From Chrysoporthe austroafricana (lineage: Eukaryota; Ascomycota; Sordariomycetes; Diaporthales; Cryphonectriaceae): a stretch of DNA of 64,000 nucleotides. Below, in pieces: positions 1-11,538 of this stretch. Made by a program: the position numbers and the translations under genes. The stretch's first letter is position 1; each line of letters starts with the position of its first letter. The notes beneath the pieces are model-generated. The model saw only the letters and a list, made by a program, of their open reading frames with translations, ran no database searches and was not told where the DNA came from. The stretch covers positions 4,092,001-4,156,000 of the forward strand of contig JYIP02000006.1 of NCBI GenBank assembly GCA_001051155.2. Reading direction: 5' to 3'.

Positions 1-467
1 AAGCCCGCACCACCTTCGGAAGTGAGCCTCGACAGGTCCGCTCTGTTGAATACCCGACGCAAAACCTGAGGCTTCTCAATTCCTCTCGACTGAAATCTGA
101 CATGCAGTTGATGAGCCCTCACCGCTCGAGGCTGATGCGCCCGTGCGGCAAGCTGTAAGGCGCAGCATCTGCTGAGTGAGTCACTCGCTAGTCCACACCG
201 GTGTGAGATTTTGTAAGCCGTGCCGAAGCCACACGTCCGCATTCAGACTTATGACGAACAAAGGAAATTTGCTTACTTTCTTACACTCAGCTGAATAGCA
301 TCGTCATGGTGAAATGTTGAAACCTGCTGCGGACCTGTAGTCTCATTTTACTTCGAGTGAGTGCAACTCAAGCGCAATTGCGAGACTGAAGTCTCAATTC
401 TCGACTCAGTATCCGTCCGCAAGATTAGATTGGTTACTCCTAGGTCGCAAAGTCGAGCAGAGACAAG
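1..467. other. 5' flank, no gene seen
   Basis: I see no coding region here. It probably holds the promoter and 5' leader of the plus-strand gene that starts at 468. No clear TATA box is visible. The short overlapping reading frames look like chance. Confidence 0.5.
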
Positions 468-1679
468 ATGGTTCATTTCTTGGACTGCCCACCAGAAATA
501 CGTCAAGTCATCGTGTCTTACCTGTTGCCCAGAGAGATACACGCCATTGGATCCATCTCGAGGACGTCGGCTCTTCTCCCACTTGTCCTGTCATGCAAGA
601 CAATCAGATCTGACATCCATGAACTCTTCGCCTCCTGGTCGCCGACGTTCCGCTTCGAGCGACCCCAAGACATTGCCGGCGTAAACAGAGGCACCGAAGC
701 ATTGGAGGTCCGCACCCTCAGTCTACGTGTCTTCGCGGAGACAGACGTCAAGGAGCTCATTCACGGATGCGGTCCCTGGTACGACGGGATGGACGACATG
801 ATGCCGTGGATCGATGGCGTCAGCGACCTGCCAACAGCCGGGGTCACGAAGGTCATTATAGACCTGACGCCGGCGCCGACATGGATGGCACAGAAGCGGC
901 CCGACTGGGTCAGGGCGACAGTCATTGACAGGCGCTGCAAGCTGTTCCTCCAGAACTGCAGCGCTGCTATCCTGCAGTTGTTCACAGCGCTCTCCCACAA
1001 GTACGACAGGAGCGTCCTCATCCAGCTCGGCGGCGAGGTGGGGTGGAAGTCTCGGCACGTGATAGACGATATCGCTGCATCAAGCGCAGAGGTGAAGTCA
1101 TTGCAGCGCGACGACAGGAAGGTGGAGTTCACGGGCTCCTGGCTGCGCGGGGGGAGAGAGATCCCGGTGCACTTGTCGCTTCCACAGATCAGCTGCCGCT
1201 GGGGCGTCCCGACGAGAGGAGGAAGGGAGAATACAGGATGGGAATCCGAGCGGCAGCGGTTCAGGCTCATGGCGGAACGTGGCGACCGGCCGAGCCATCC
1301 TGGACTGGATCTGGGCATCCTGGAGCCTGTGGACTGGTCCAAGAACTCGAGCACGTCGTACTACATCAACGCTCGTGATGATGAGAGGGCAGCGAGCGAC
1401 ACGCTGACCCAGATCCTTGCCTTTGCTGCGGAGAGAGGCCGGCCATGCGCCGGGGCTTTTCATGATTTCCCTCCGGCGACCAAGGAGAGGCGGAGATTGA
1501 TACATGATCTGGCCAAGGACTTGGGCCTGGGGAGCGAGAGCGTAGGCGATGAAAGGGAGAAGTTTGTCAGAATCACGGCTAGAGCCCTTCCCTCATCCGA
1601 TGTGGCCTGCGCGCCTGATCCCTCGTGCATAGGGACGACTGCGAGCGGCATAAATAGACCTATAGGATCCGCAGCTTGA
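468..1679 (+). CDS. F-box-like and R3H-domain protein
   Basis: Single-exon gene of 403 aa starting at the ATG at 468. The N-terminus (about residues 5-45, LDCPPEIRQVIVSYLLP) matches the opening helix of fungal F-box-like proteins, which recruit substrates to SCF ubiquitin ligases. Near the C-terminus (about 324-373) is an R3H-like segment: FHDFPPATKERRRLIHDLA followed by GLGSESVGDE. It has the Arg-x3-His spacing (R-LI-H) of R3H domains, which bind single-stranded nucleic acid. The middle (about 70-320) is not recognised. I infer a protein that may couple RNA or ssDNA binding to ubiquitination, but the F-box call is only from the start of the motif. The tail after about 375 is low in recognisable structure. 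It lies tail to tail with the channel gene at 2442. Confidence 0.75.
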   Translation: MVHFLDCPPEIRQVIVSYLLPREIHAIGSISRTSALLPLVLSCKTIRSDIHELFASWSPTFRFERPQDIAGVNRGTEALEVRTLSLRVFAETDVKELIHGCGPWYDGMDDMMPWIDGVSDLPTAGVTKVIIDLTPAPTWMAQKRPDWVRATVIDRRCKLFLQNCSAAILQLFTALSHKYDRSVLIQLGGEVGWKSRHVIDDIAASSAEVKSLQRDDRKVEFTGSWLRGGREIPVHLSLPQISCRWGVPTRGGRENTGWESERQRFRLMAERGDRPSHPGLDLGILEPVDWSKNSSTSYYINARDDERAASDTLTQILAFAAERGRPCAGAFHDFPPATKERRRLIHDLAKDLGLGSESVGDEREKFVRITARALPSSDVACAPDPSCIGTTASGINRPIGSAA

Positions 1680-2441
1680 GGGGGGGGGGGTTCGGGTATA
1701 CAAGATTTTGGAGACCAAATAGCCATGATCTAACGCCTATACTAATGTTATTGTTTTATAAATCGTCCCCATAATGTTTCCAGAACGAATTTCAGTTGTG
1801 AATGGGATTGTTTAGAAAATGGAAGAAGTTGGCCTTGTACTGCTAGGAGTGAGATACAGGCAAAGTTTACTGCCTGCTCGCACACTTCGGCTAGCACTTG
1901 TTGAACACTTAGCCCCCTCGGAGACATTATTTTGATCTGGAGGGAGAAAATCATGAATGGCATAGGTCTGAGTATAAGTTTTCACATCTCTACTGTACAA
2001 AGAATTGGAGAGATTGATCGAAAGATGTTGGCAGTCCGATGTTAGCCGTAGGTATATTACTAGCCAGTGAGTTGAAGCGCATGAAATAAGATGCGTCTGG
2101 TCTGGTAGACGTGCCTGTACGGGGCCTTCAGGTCAGGGATCGTATGAGTCGGGGACCTCTGCCGAATTCCGTGTGTCGAAGTATTATGCACCTAAGCAGC
2201 AGCAGGCTGAGGAGCAATGTCAAGGAATAACGTCTTGAATCTATCGGGGTATTGAGTCTATGGGTCCATCTTGCCTCTAGCCTTCCCCAGTTTGTGTCTT
2301 TATTCTATCCGACGAGACGCCTCCCATAGAAAACACTTTAAGGAGAGTATCATACTCCGAACATATACCCGCTCAGACTCTCTATCTGAGTCGCCAATAA
2401 TATGTGACATGAACGCTTTAACAAAACGGTGAGACCACCCG
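1680..2441. other. convergent intergenic spacer
   Basis: Spacer between two convergent genes, starting with a run of about ten G immediately after the stop codon of the R3H gene. It is AT-richer than the flanking genes and holds the two 3' UTRs. I see no gene. Confidence 0.5.
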
Positions 2442-5177
2442 CTAGACTATACTGGCGCCTGCGTCGCTCTTCCGGCCCTCCTTGGTGGCGCTCCTCGGCC
2501 GCCTGAAGATCCCCCTCCTCTGCGTGGAGTTCGAATCCATAGTCTGGCTCCTGTCCAGCGGGCCGAGCATGTCGACGCTCGACGCGTGGCTCGCGGCCGC
2601 CTCCTCGCGGAGGACCTGCAGCCGGGCCAGGTTCGCCGCGGCGGGGTCCTTGCGCGCCTCGAAGACGTCGCCGAAGTCCGGGACGCGGTTCTCGTACAAC
2701 CTCGCGCGCGACTCAGCCCGCCGCCGGCGCACCTCCGTCTCGCTCCAGTTCGCGGACGACTGCGACCGGAGCTCCCGCAGGCTGCCGCTGTCCTTCGCGA
2801 GGCCCTCGTTCCGCGGGCCGATGACGGGGCTGCTCCCAACGGCCGCGCCCGCGACGCTGGGGAAGGGCTCGGTGGCCTGCTGCTCGCTGTGCGCCGGCTG
2901 GTTGACGGGGACGAAGTAGAACGGGTACTCCTTGGCGCCGCCGGGCTGGGCCTTGCGAGGGCCCTCGATGCCCAGCTCTGTCATCTGGTGCATGAGCTCG
3001 GCTGCAAACTTGTTGTGGCGCTGGAGCCGGACCAGCTCGTTCTGGTAGTTGGACTTGTGGAAGAAGATTATGTTCAGGGTGACCGAGTATACCTCGTCGA
3101 TGGTCCGGACTTCGCTGATGATCTGGGGCTGGTAATCGCGCTTGTTCTCCAGCACGAAATCCAGCATGCGCGCCTTGAGCTCCTCGACGAGAGCGCTGGG
3201 GGTGCCGAAACGCAGCTTCAACTCGATCGGGTCGGCGAGACCACTGCTTCGTCGCTGGTTGAGAATGAACAGAGTGTTGAGCAGGGAGTTGGGCGCTTGT
3301 ACGACTGGACGCTCGTCAGTATCACAACACTTGATAGTCACTATTTTGACTTTCTGGGTTACTCACTATGTCCCTCCATCTTCTTGAACTCGGTGTAGAG
3401 CAAAGATATCTCCATGACGTAGTAATCGTCTCCAGTGCCCAAAGACCCCGTGTTTCCATATACCGTAACCCGGTCACCCACATCGAAGGGGTGCTTCACG
3501 AAGACGAATATGATGGACTGCAAGAATTCCTGCGCAGTCGCCTGCAGCATCCAGGACAGGCCGAGAATGGTAGTCCCACTCGTGCCTAGGGCCGAGGCGG
3601 CCGATCCCGAGATGATGGAGATGAAAACGATGGCCGCTATGATGAAGATGATAAAGAGGAACACCTGATCTAGCTTCTTTATCACAGAGTCTAGGTCCTT
3701 GAGCGAGGCCGCGATGGCCTTCTTCTCTAGGTGGATCTCGTTGCAGACGAGCTCGAGCTCCTCCATGGAGATGTCCCCGTTGAGGTCCTGGTCGAATATG
3801 CCGAAGCACGCCTCCGCGTCCTCCGGCGCGGCGAACGCCTCCTTGAGATCCTCCAGGGTGATCGTCTCGGCGCCCTCGCGCACGAACGTGCGGTAGATGC
3901 GCCGTGCCAGGATGTGGGAGTTGTGTGTGTTACGCATCAGCTCGAGGACGACCTTCCGCGGGTGGCCGCTGGCCATGACTTTGCGCCCCGTGAGATCGCC
4001 CGCCACCCTCCCCGCTGCCTTGCCAATGTTGTTCCACGCCAGCCGGGCATTCTGCTGCACCAACCTCAGCGGCGTCTTGGCCCCGGATTGACCTCCACTT
4101 CCCTCGCCAAACTCCAGGTCGTCGTGGAGCAGCTTCTGCTTCGAGTACTCGTACAGCTGGACCAGATAATCGATGTTGATCCTGTTCTGTTCGATCCGGG
4201 AGGCGTAAGTCCGAACGTGGAAGGAGGTCGCAATCCATTGAATCAGGATCTTCTCCGCGAAGTTGCTCGTGGCCAGGACGAAGAGAGCAATGATAATCTT
4301 CCAGACGACGTCGATCCAGAGGATATAGGGAGGGTCGCCGGTGCCACCAGCGCTGCGGTGGTTGTCGGTGATGGGCTTGAAGGAGCAGATCAGACCAAGC
4401 AACCAGAGGAAGGCCGCTGTTGGCATCTCCATCTGTCTGCCGATATCCTTCCATTTCTTGTGATTGCTTGACCCAATGACCTTAGCAACCGTCCCAAACC
4501 AGAAGGGCATCGTTGCCACGATGATACGACTTGCCCAGAGGCTGCACCAGACGATCTCGAGCCATATTCCGAACCACAACAGCTCAAGGCCGCCAGTCCC
4601 TCCGACGGAAGTGTCGCCGTTTAGCGCATAGATGGCTAGCAAAATTGGCGTCAGGAGAACGGCGGCTATAGGTATAGCCTGTGCGAGGTGTTAGATTTAG
4701 ACAGCGGGAGTACATGAGAAGTAGAATAATAACACGGGTCACTGCTGCTGCAAGCACGACACGATACCGAGTCTGAAGTCCTGTGATTTGCAATATATGG
4801 ATGGGATGGGATAGGCGGTCACCACTTACGTAGACGAAATATCTGATGATCCTCGGAAACCTCTTGATCTCCTTGAAGAGCTTGCCAACAAGGGTAGGCT
4901 TCTTGGCGGGCTTCGTCGTGGGGATCTGAGGCTCCCTCGTCAAGGTGTCGAAGGCATCCTCGGGCTGGCCCTCCGGGTGGTGCCTGCGGTTCAGAGACCT
5001 GGACCTGCGCTGGGAGGCTTCCTGCTTCTCCTCGTTGCTGGCGAGACGCTCAGCGCGCAGGACCTCGAGGTCGTCCATGAGGCGGCTCGCATTTTCGTTC
5101 GACTCGGACGGGCTGAGAGTGTGCGTCTCTTGATAGAAAGGGTCAGCGGAGTCGGGGCTCTGGCGGTACGGGGCCAT
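2442..5177 (-). CDS. EF-hand mechanosensitive ion channel (MscS family, Msy-like)
   Basis: Three exons on the minus strand: 5177-4830, 4678-3367 and 3304-2442, giving 840 aa. Introns are 4679-4829 (donor GTAAGT, acceptor CACAG) and 3305-3366 (donor GTGAGT, acceptor CCAG); both junctions restore the frame. The order of parts is that of fungal Msy1/Msy2 channels: a disordered charged N-terminus, several membrane spans (about 116-300), a canonical EF-hand loop near residue 409 (DQDLNGDISMEE, all calcium ligands present), a pore-lining helix rich in Ala/Gly/Ile, and the MscS beta domain near 510 (VKHPFDVGDRVTVYG). Family knowledge places these proteins in the ER or organelle membranes, where they control calcium release on hypo-osmotic shock. 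The C-terminal 200 residues are charged and disordered. An extra upstream 5' exon (ATG near 5424 followed by a GTAAGA site) is possible but could not be joined in frame. Confidence 0.93.
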
Positions 5178-7791
5178 GGTAGTAATGACAATGACGGCGC
5201 TCGAGACATGTATCAAGACAGGGCGGAGGAGTGGAACATCAGAAGGTGAGCGGCGAGGCGCATGGTGAGGTTACACGTCTCTGGGATGATATAGACGATA
5301 CACATGGGTGGTGAAAGACACGGGCCAGATGTGGAGCGCCCTGTGTGCGGGAGGGGAATTCTTACGGTTCGTTAGGAAGCTTGGATCCGCCTTCTCGGTG
5401 GTGTCGACGTGTACTGGGGACGTCATGGCGGGCAAGTCGGGCCTGAGCAGGCGGTTCTACTATGGTATGTCTCGGTGAAAATACACTGGACCGCTAGGGC
5501 CACATGGGCCGGTCTTCGTAATGCTATCGCGGCCAGTCGAAGAGGCTCTTGGGTTTAGACCACGGGAAGAGACAACAAAGTCGGGACTAAAGTCTACGGA
5601 ACGGGCGATGACGATCAGTTCCAGACGCGACGGATTCGACACAGGGTCCACGTCGCGGTCGATCTTGTCGGTGAGCTCCACACGAGTGACTGACCGTACA
5701 GTATGAAAGGGTCTCGAAATAGATCCAGCCTCCCAATGGCAGGAGTCGAGAGCTTCTTGCGCTGGGATCCGTATGTTGAGCGAGTGACGTAGTTTTGAAC
5801 CGGTGGAGTAGTTGAGAGTGTAAGAGATCGTGTACATTCTAAGCTGGAGACGAGGCGACTATCAGCAGGCAAGATGCTGGGCAGTCGTCCTTTCACAGCC
5901 ACGGCCCTTTGGACGATTGCACTCTGTCTGCAAGCAGGATGATAATAGTCTACACAGTAGACGAGGAGAAAGAGAAACATGGATTGGATGGGTGGATAAC
6001 ATGTCGCAAGTTGAGGCAAGTCGAGCCCGGGAGCCAGTCCAGCAGTCGACGGTGCCTCTTGCTTCACACTTGGAAAGTAAAATGCAGATCACCAGCCAAG
6101 GGGCCCTTCTCGACATGTTGTTTGGACGAGCTTGGCCCCTCGGTTCCAGCCTTGCATACACGCCCCTGAGATCGGCCCAGGCAATGAGTCGCTCACTGAT
6201 ATCAAAGGGTGCCAAGTCGGGGACAAGAATGTCGTAGTTCGTCTTGGCATGCAGCGGTCCCTAAAGCATTCTGTGCCTTGCGTGGGGGGCGCGCAAGCCG
6301 TCCCACAAGTCTGAGAACTCTTATCCGGTCCTTATTCAGGGCAAGAAAATTTTCCGCTGACGGTGTGCTCTAGTCGTCGTATGGCGTGTGGCGATGATAA
6401 GTAGCCGGGTTAAGATCTCGTTTGGGAGGAAATCTGTCAGGATGATGCATATATCGAGATCCGCACGGGGCACTCAGCAAACATCAATTGACGTGTCAGA
6501 ATGTTGCTATAGACCGGTCAGGGGCTCTGGCGCCTGGTTCTCAACAGCCTCGACGGGATAGGCTGTGAGAATCGACCGTGACATGTGATGCTACCGCCGA
6601 GGACCTGTTCCCGACCCTGAACCCGTAGAGTTGTCACCTTCGAAATCACTTTCCAACCGGTTTTTACAAGAATTCTCCGTCCTGAATTCCCTCGTATCTA
6701 CGTACGACCCCTGCCGCGGCTGACGTCAAGCAGGCGACGGCGCCGGAACGCGTTCTCTGGAGCCTCTGGAGCCCACACTCAGCCGCTAGATACTTAGTTT
6801 CTTAATCGCTTCCGCGTTGGCCCCCACCGCCAACTTAGGACGAGGCGCCCACTGGCGCCGGCAAGGGCGTTTGTCTAGCTCGTCGACTCCCTACCACTCT
6901 GCCGAAGAGCCCATCTCTCTACAGTCTCAGAGTCATGGACGGAGATGCTCTGGACCGCAAGTTGCGTATGAAGCAGACCTGCGACTCCGTCGCAATCTTT
7001 GTGGCCCACACTTTAAGGCTGGGGACCCCAAGATCCGAACGATTGCCGTATCCTCCCGACGTTCCAGAACTCTGTCTATTCTTCCCCGGATAGCGGGGGG
7101 GAGGGGGGTCCACAGCAGAACGTAGGACAGGCCACGAGCAAGTGGCCCATGAAGTCAGTGGCTGTAGTCATTACGAAGCCAACCTGTTGGTCCGGGAATA
7201 GGCAGACATATCTTCTACTGACCGATCCAAATTTCCACAGATATCATAAGCAACTCAGATGTCTCGGGAGGTTGCTTAACGAGGGAGGGCTACCTGCAGA
7301 GACTTGATCAATCGGCTTCGTTCCCCGGCACATATTCCCCGATACCTAGATAGACTCTCCACAACCTCATATAGCGGGTGATATGATCACCAAGAAGGGT
7401 CAGACTGCTTGTCTCCAGTTGTGGCGACGCGACGGAGATCCGAAGTTGTCACAGAGTATAGACAAGCACAAAAAGATCATAGCTTCGTTCTATGCGCGCC
7501 CCAAATCTCAAGACAACTCTATGCACTGTACAATACAATCAACCCGCCAGACGATATCTCGATCAGCCCCCATCATATACAGAATGTTATCACAACACCG
7601 TATGGTCTAGCACACGCCGCGGCCCCGCTAAGGTCCACAGACTACTCGGCAGATAGTGTTAAGGACCGCTCGTTATTTGCCCTGTTTCAATGCACGAAAT
7701 GTTACACGTCCAGATGTCTTGGCTCGCAACTCTAAGACATCGTTCGTGCCAGCGCCCTCCTCGTTGCGAATCCCATTCCTCGCTCGTTCGT
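5178..7791. other. intergenic region, no gene supported
   Basis: About 2.6 kb between the start of the channel gene and the 3' end of glucosidase II. All frames are short and overlapping, and none has recognisable domain content or consistent splice sites. The first part is the channel promoter and 5' leader. The rest is AT-richer unique sequence. Confidence 0.5.
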
Positions 7792-10700
7792 CTATTCAAA
7801 CGAAACACTCCAGTCCTCCCCAATCGCCGCACCAACCCTCCTGACTACAGCGAACGCAGCCTTGCCCTTTGCAGCGGCAGTGTAGTCTACCTGTGCGCTC
7901 CATGTCTTCCCGTCTGCACCTGTGACCACGACCTCCTTCCTGTCAGCCCAGGTCGCGGGCGCGCCTACGATGATGATCTTGTCCACGGTCACGTTCTTCA
8001 TGTTCTTGAGCCACTCGCCCGGCTTGATGGACTTGGTATCGCGGCCCTCCGCGTCCTTGGACGTCAAACTGTTTCCGTCCAGCACGAACTTGCGATGGAT
8101 GTATTGGCCCTTCTCGAAGTCGAACGAGTCACCGTCATCAGTGTAAAGCTCGCCCTCAGCCTTGCCACCAGACTTGGGTACGGTCATCACGAGGGTGTAG
8201 TCGTCCCACCTCATGAGTGCAGTGGATCTGCGAGGCCTGTCGCGGCGCGGAAAGATATGGCCACCTTGCATGAGCAGAGGAATTTTGTCCAACGGTGCAG
8301 AGATTGTGACCTCATTGCCCTTGGAAGTAGGCACGATTTCATAAGTGAAGTAATCGTAGTAGACCTCGTCGTCCGGAATATAGATCTTCGTAGACTCCTT
8401 GCCCTGCTCGACGATAGGCTTGACGAGGAGGCCGGTATCACCAACGAACATTTGGTCATCAATGGCCAGACCACCCTCATCGGAGGGGTTGGTATAAAAC
8501 ATAGGACGCACAATGGGGGAGCCGTCCTTGTGAGCCTGGTAGAAGGCCGTGTACCATGATGGCAACAGACTGTACCGGAGGCGTAGAACCGAGGTGACCA
8601 TAGCAGTGTAGGGCTCGCCAATCAGATAAGGCTCACGGCGACGAGCATCGATGTGAGCGTGGCCACGGAAGAATGGGTAGAAGGCGCCGGCCTGGTACCA
8701 GCGGACCTGGAGGTCTGCATCCGGATTACCGAAGAAGCCACCAACGTCGGCGCCTGCGAAGGGGAAGCCAGAGATGCCTTGAGCTAGAATCATGGGAATC
8801 GAAGCCCCGAGATGGTCCCAAGAAGCCTGGTTGTCACCAGTCCACATAGCGCCGATACGCTGAGAACCGGCATAGAAGGATCGAGTAAGCACAAATGGAC
8901 GACGGAGTTCGCCCTTCTTGCGCGAGAGGAGGGCCTCATATGTGGCGTTGTGGAAGGTCATGCCGTTGATGTTGTGTAAATCACGGTGTTCCCAGCCTCC
9001 GTGGTGGATGTTGTCTTTGGGCATGGTGACCTCGGGTCCGTTGAACACTGAGGGCTCGTTCATGTCATTCCACACCCAGGTGTTCTCCATGGTACCCTTA
9101 AATGCACTATATTGGAAGAGTGACTTCCACCACTTGACAGCTTCAGGGTTGAAACAGTCGACCCAGTGGGAAGAGCCTGGCCAGCACCAACCCTCATAGA
9201 TGTTGCCATCCTTGTTATGGACGGCCAGGTCCTTGGACTTGAGCTGGGAGACTACGGAGTAGTCGTTCTCATTCTTGATGTGCGGGTCGATGATGGTGAC
9301 CAGCTTGCGTCCACTGGCATCCAGCTGCTTGCCCATGCCGATGGGGTCCTTGAACATGTTGCCATCCCAGGTGAAGTACTTCTTGCCATCGGTGTACTCG
9401 ATGTCAAGCCAGATGACGTCGTATGGAATCTTGAACTTGTCCATCTTACGATCGACATCCTTAACGTCGTCGTCGGATACGTAGTTCCAACGGCACTGGT
9501 GATATCCAATGGCGAATTCCTGAGGCATAGCAGTGGTACCGGTCAGCTCGCCATAGCTCTTGGTAAGGTCCTGGGGAGTTGGGCCGAGGAAGACGAAGAC
9601 GTCCATCAGACCGCTCTCAGACATCCAATGAGTGGCGGTCGTTGTCTTGGAAGAGGTTCCGATGGCGAGTGGGTTCTTGGAGCCCTTGTCCTTGGTGATG
9701 TCGACCCAGGTCTCCGCACCGTTGAGCCAGAAGACGCCGACCGAGGAGTCTTTCTTGTGGGCCTGCATGAAAGGAATGGCTCCGTAGAGGGTCATAGGGC
9801 TGTCCAAGATGTACTCAAAGACATCGGCGTTGTACAACCTGTACGGTTCCTCGTAGTTGCCCTCGCCGCCACGGGTCTCTCGCAATGACAAGGGTCCAGT
9901 GTGCTCCGGAATGCCGAAGACGTGTTCGTAACCGACGAAGGAAATATCAAGAGCGACACTCTCCGGACCACGAGGCTTGGAGTCGGTGTTGCCACCGAAT
10001 TTCTCCTCCCACCAAGTGCTCTCGTCCTCGCCCTTAGGCTCCTCTTTCTTCTCACCCTCCGCATCGGCCTCGCCGTCCTTCTTCTCAGGCTCGGGCTTGT
10101 CGACCTTGGGCCTCCAGTGCTCCATATTCATCAGACCTCGGTCGTTGAGCTTGACCTGCGAGCTGCCGTCTCTCCTGAAGTCTACACTGAAGGGCGCGAA
10201 CTTGATAGCTGCCTCGAACTTGAAATCGGGTCCGTACCTGACAGTTGTCTGCGTCTTGTCCTCGAACACGACCTTAGCGTCCTTGTCAAGCGCCAGGCCA
10301 CCGACAATAGCCCACTTCTCGGCCTCATTGTATCGTTCCTTGCGGACGGGGCTGTTGTGCCGGAGCTCAATTTCTCCCTTTTGCCTCTTCTCCTCATCGA
10401 CTGTGACCCGAGAAACCCCGGACTGCAGGAAGGAGACGGTGACGGGTAGTCGGACAGTGTCGCCCTGTTCGTTGATAGTCTTGAGGATGACGGCCTGCAG
10501 CTGACCATCTTTAAAGGATGTCGACTCGGGAAGGATCTTGTAGGGCGTCTCCCAGGATGTGGACTCTAATGCATTGTTTGCATAGTCACGGTTTCTTTTG
10601 CAGAAGCCAGACTGGTTGCACTTCTTGAAATCGTGTTCCTTGACCATGACTGGAGCGGTTGTTGGTTAGACGGACCTTGTCAAGCAGCTCGGGTTTGGGC

Positions 10701-10799
10701 AATGGCTGGTGTCCTACCTGCAGGGGAAATCAGGGAGCAGAGGATGGCGAGGAAGCAGAAGTAGGCTGTCCACCTGTGGGACAGCCGTGGAACGTGCAT
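7792..10799 (-). CDS. rot2: glucosidase II catalytic (alpha) subunit, GH31
   Basis: Two exons (10799-10718 and 10649-7792) with intron 10650-10717 (donor GTAGGA, acceptor CCAG) give 979 aa, the normal size for the family. The start at 10799 gives a hydrophobic signal segment (about residues 10-27) leading into VKEHDFKKCNQSGFCKRN, the conserved mature N-terminus. Two GH31 signatures are intact: WNDMNEPSVF (about residue 556, nucleophile Asp) and TGDNQASWDH (about 630, acid/base Asp). The enzyme trims the two inner alpha-1,3-glucoses from N-glycans in the ER lumen as a heterodimer with a beta subunit that supplies HDEL retention; no retention signal is seen here, as expected. An acidic/lysine-rich insert lies near residues 195-235. 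An ATG 102 bp further upstream would add a second hydrophobic stretch and is the less likely start. Confidence 0.96.
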
Positions 10800-11538
10800 G
10801 ACGGGCAAGTGACGCCGCCGAACGGCGCTTGTCGAGACGCCAGAGAAAGATTGGAGGAGAAACAGAGTAAATAGGGAAAACAAAGCTATGCGACGCCGCA
10901 AATCATGAACCGTCTCCTGTCAATTGCCTTGTGGACAGCTTGCCCCAGGAGGTGTGGGAAAAGTCGGTCTTGATCTGAAGGGGCCCTTTCCGGACAATCA
11001 TCAAGCCCTCAGTGCCAAGGAAATAGGTGTTGTTAACGTTGAGGTTGAAGCTGGCCGTTATCGAGACTCGACGTCCAAGCTGTCCTTCTACTGCGCAGGG
11101 CAGGGCAGGCAAGGACCTGGCCGGACCCCTGCTCTGCTGCCGGCTCGAGACCCTAACCCACCGTGCACCCAGTAACGGTCGCTCGGGGCGGCGGTCTGTA
11201 GCTTCGCCGTACCTCCCTATCTTCCATATTTCTTTTACGATGTAGGACTTGAGGAGACAGCATTGTCTATCGAGCGGCGTAGGAATCATCAGCCAGTCCA
11301 CCTGTCGACTGTGGCGTGGCTGTCCAGTCCGCATACGAACTCTTGCCATCGTTCTCTAAGTACCCCGTATCGTCTCAGGTCCCCGCTGCGTCAACCCGCC
11401 TCGGCTGCTTGATAGAACTCAAACCGGCCCAAGGAGCTCAGATTATATCCAGGCCTGGTATCCCGGTTTCAGGACAGACGAGAATCGACGGGTAGCTCTG
11501 CCAACAAGCCAACAAGCCAACAAGCCAACGAGGAAGCC
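10800..11538. promoter_or_regulatory. divergent intergenic promoter region (glucosidase II / NDK)
   Basis: A 739-bp spacer between divergently transcribed genes, so it should hold both promoters. Immediately upstream of the NDK start, at about 11500-11529, is an octamer repeat (GCCAACAA, nearly four copies) that would be in the 5' leader. No clear TATA box is visible on either side. Confidence 0.55.
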
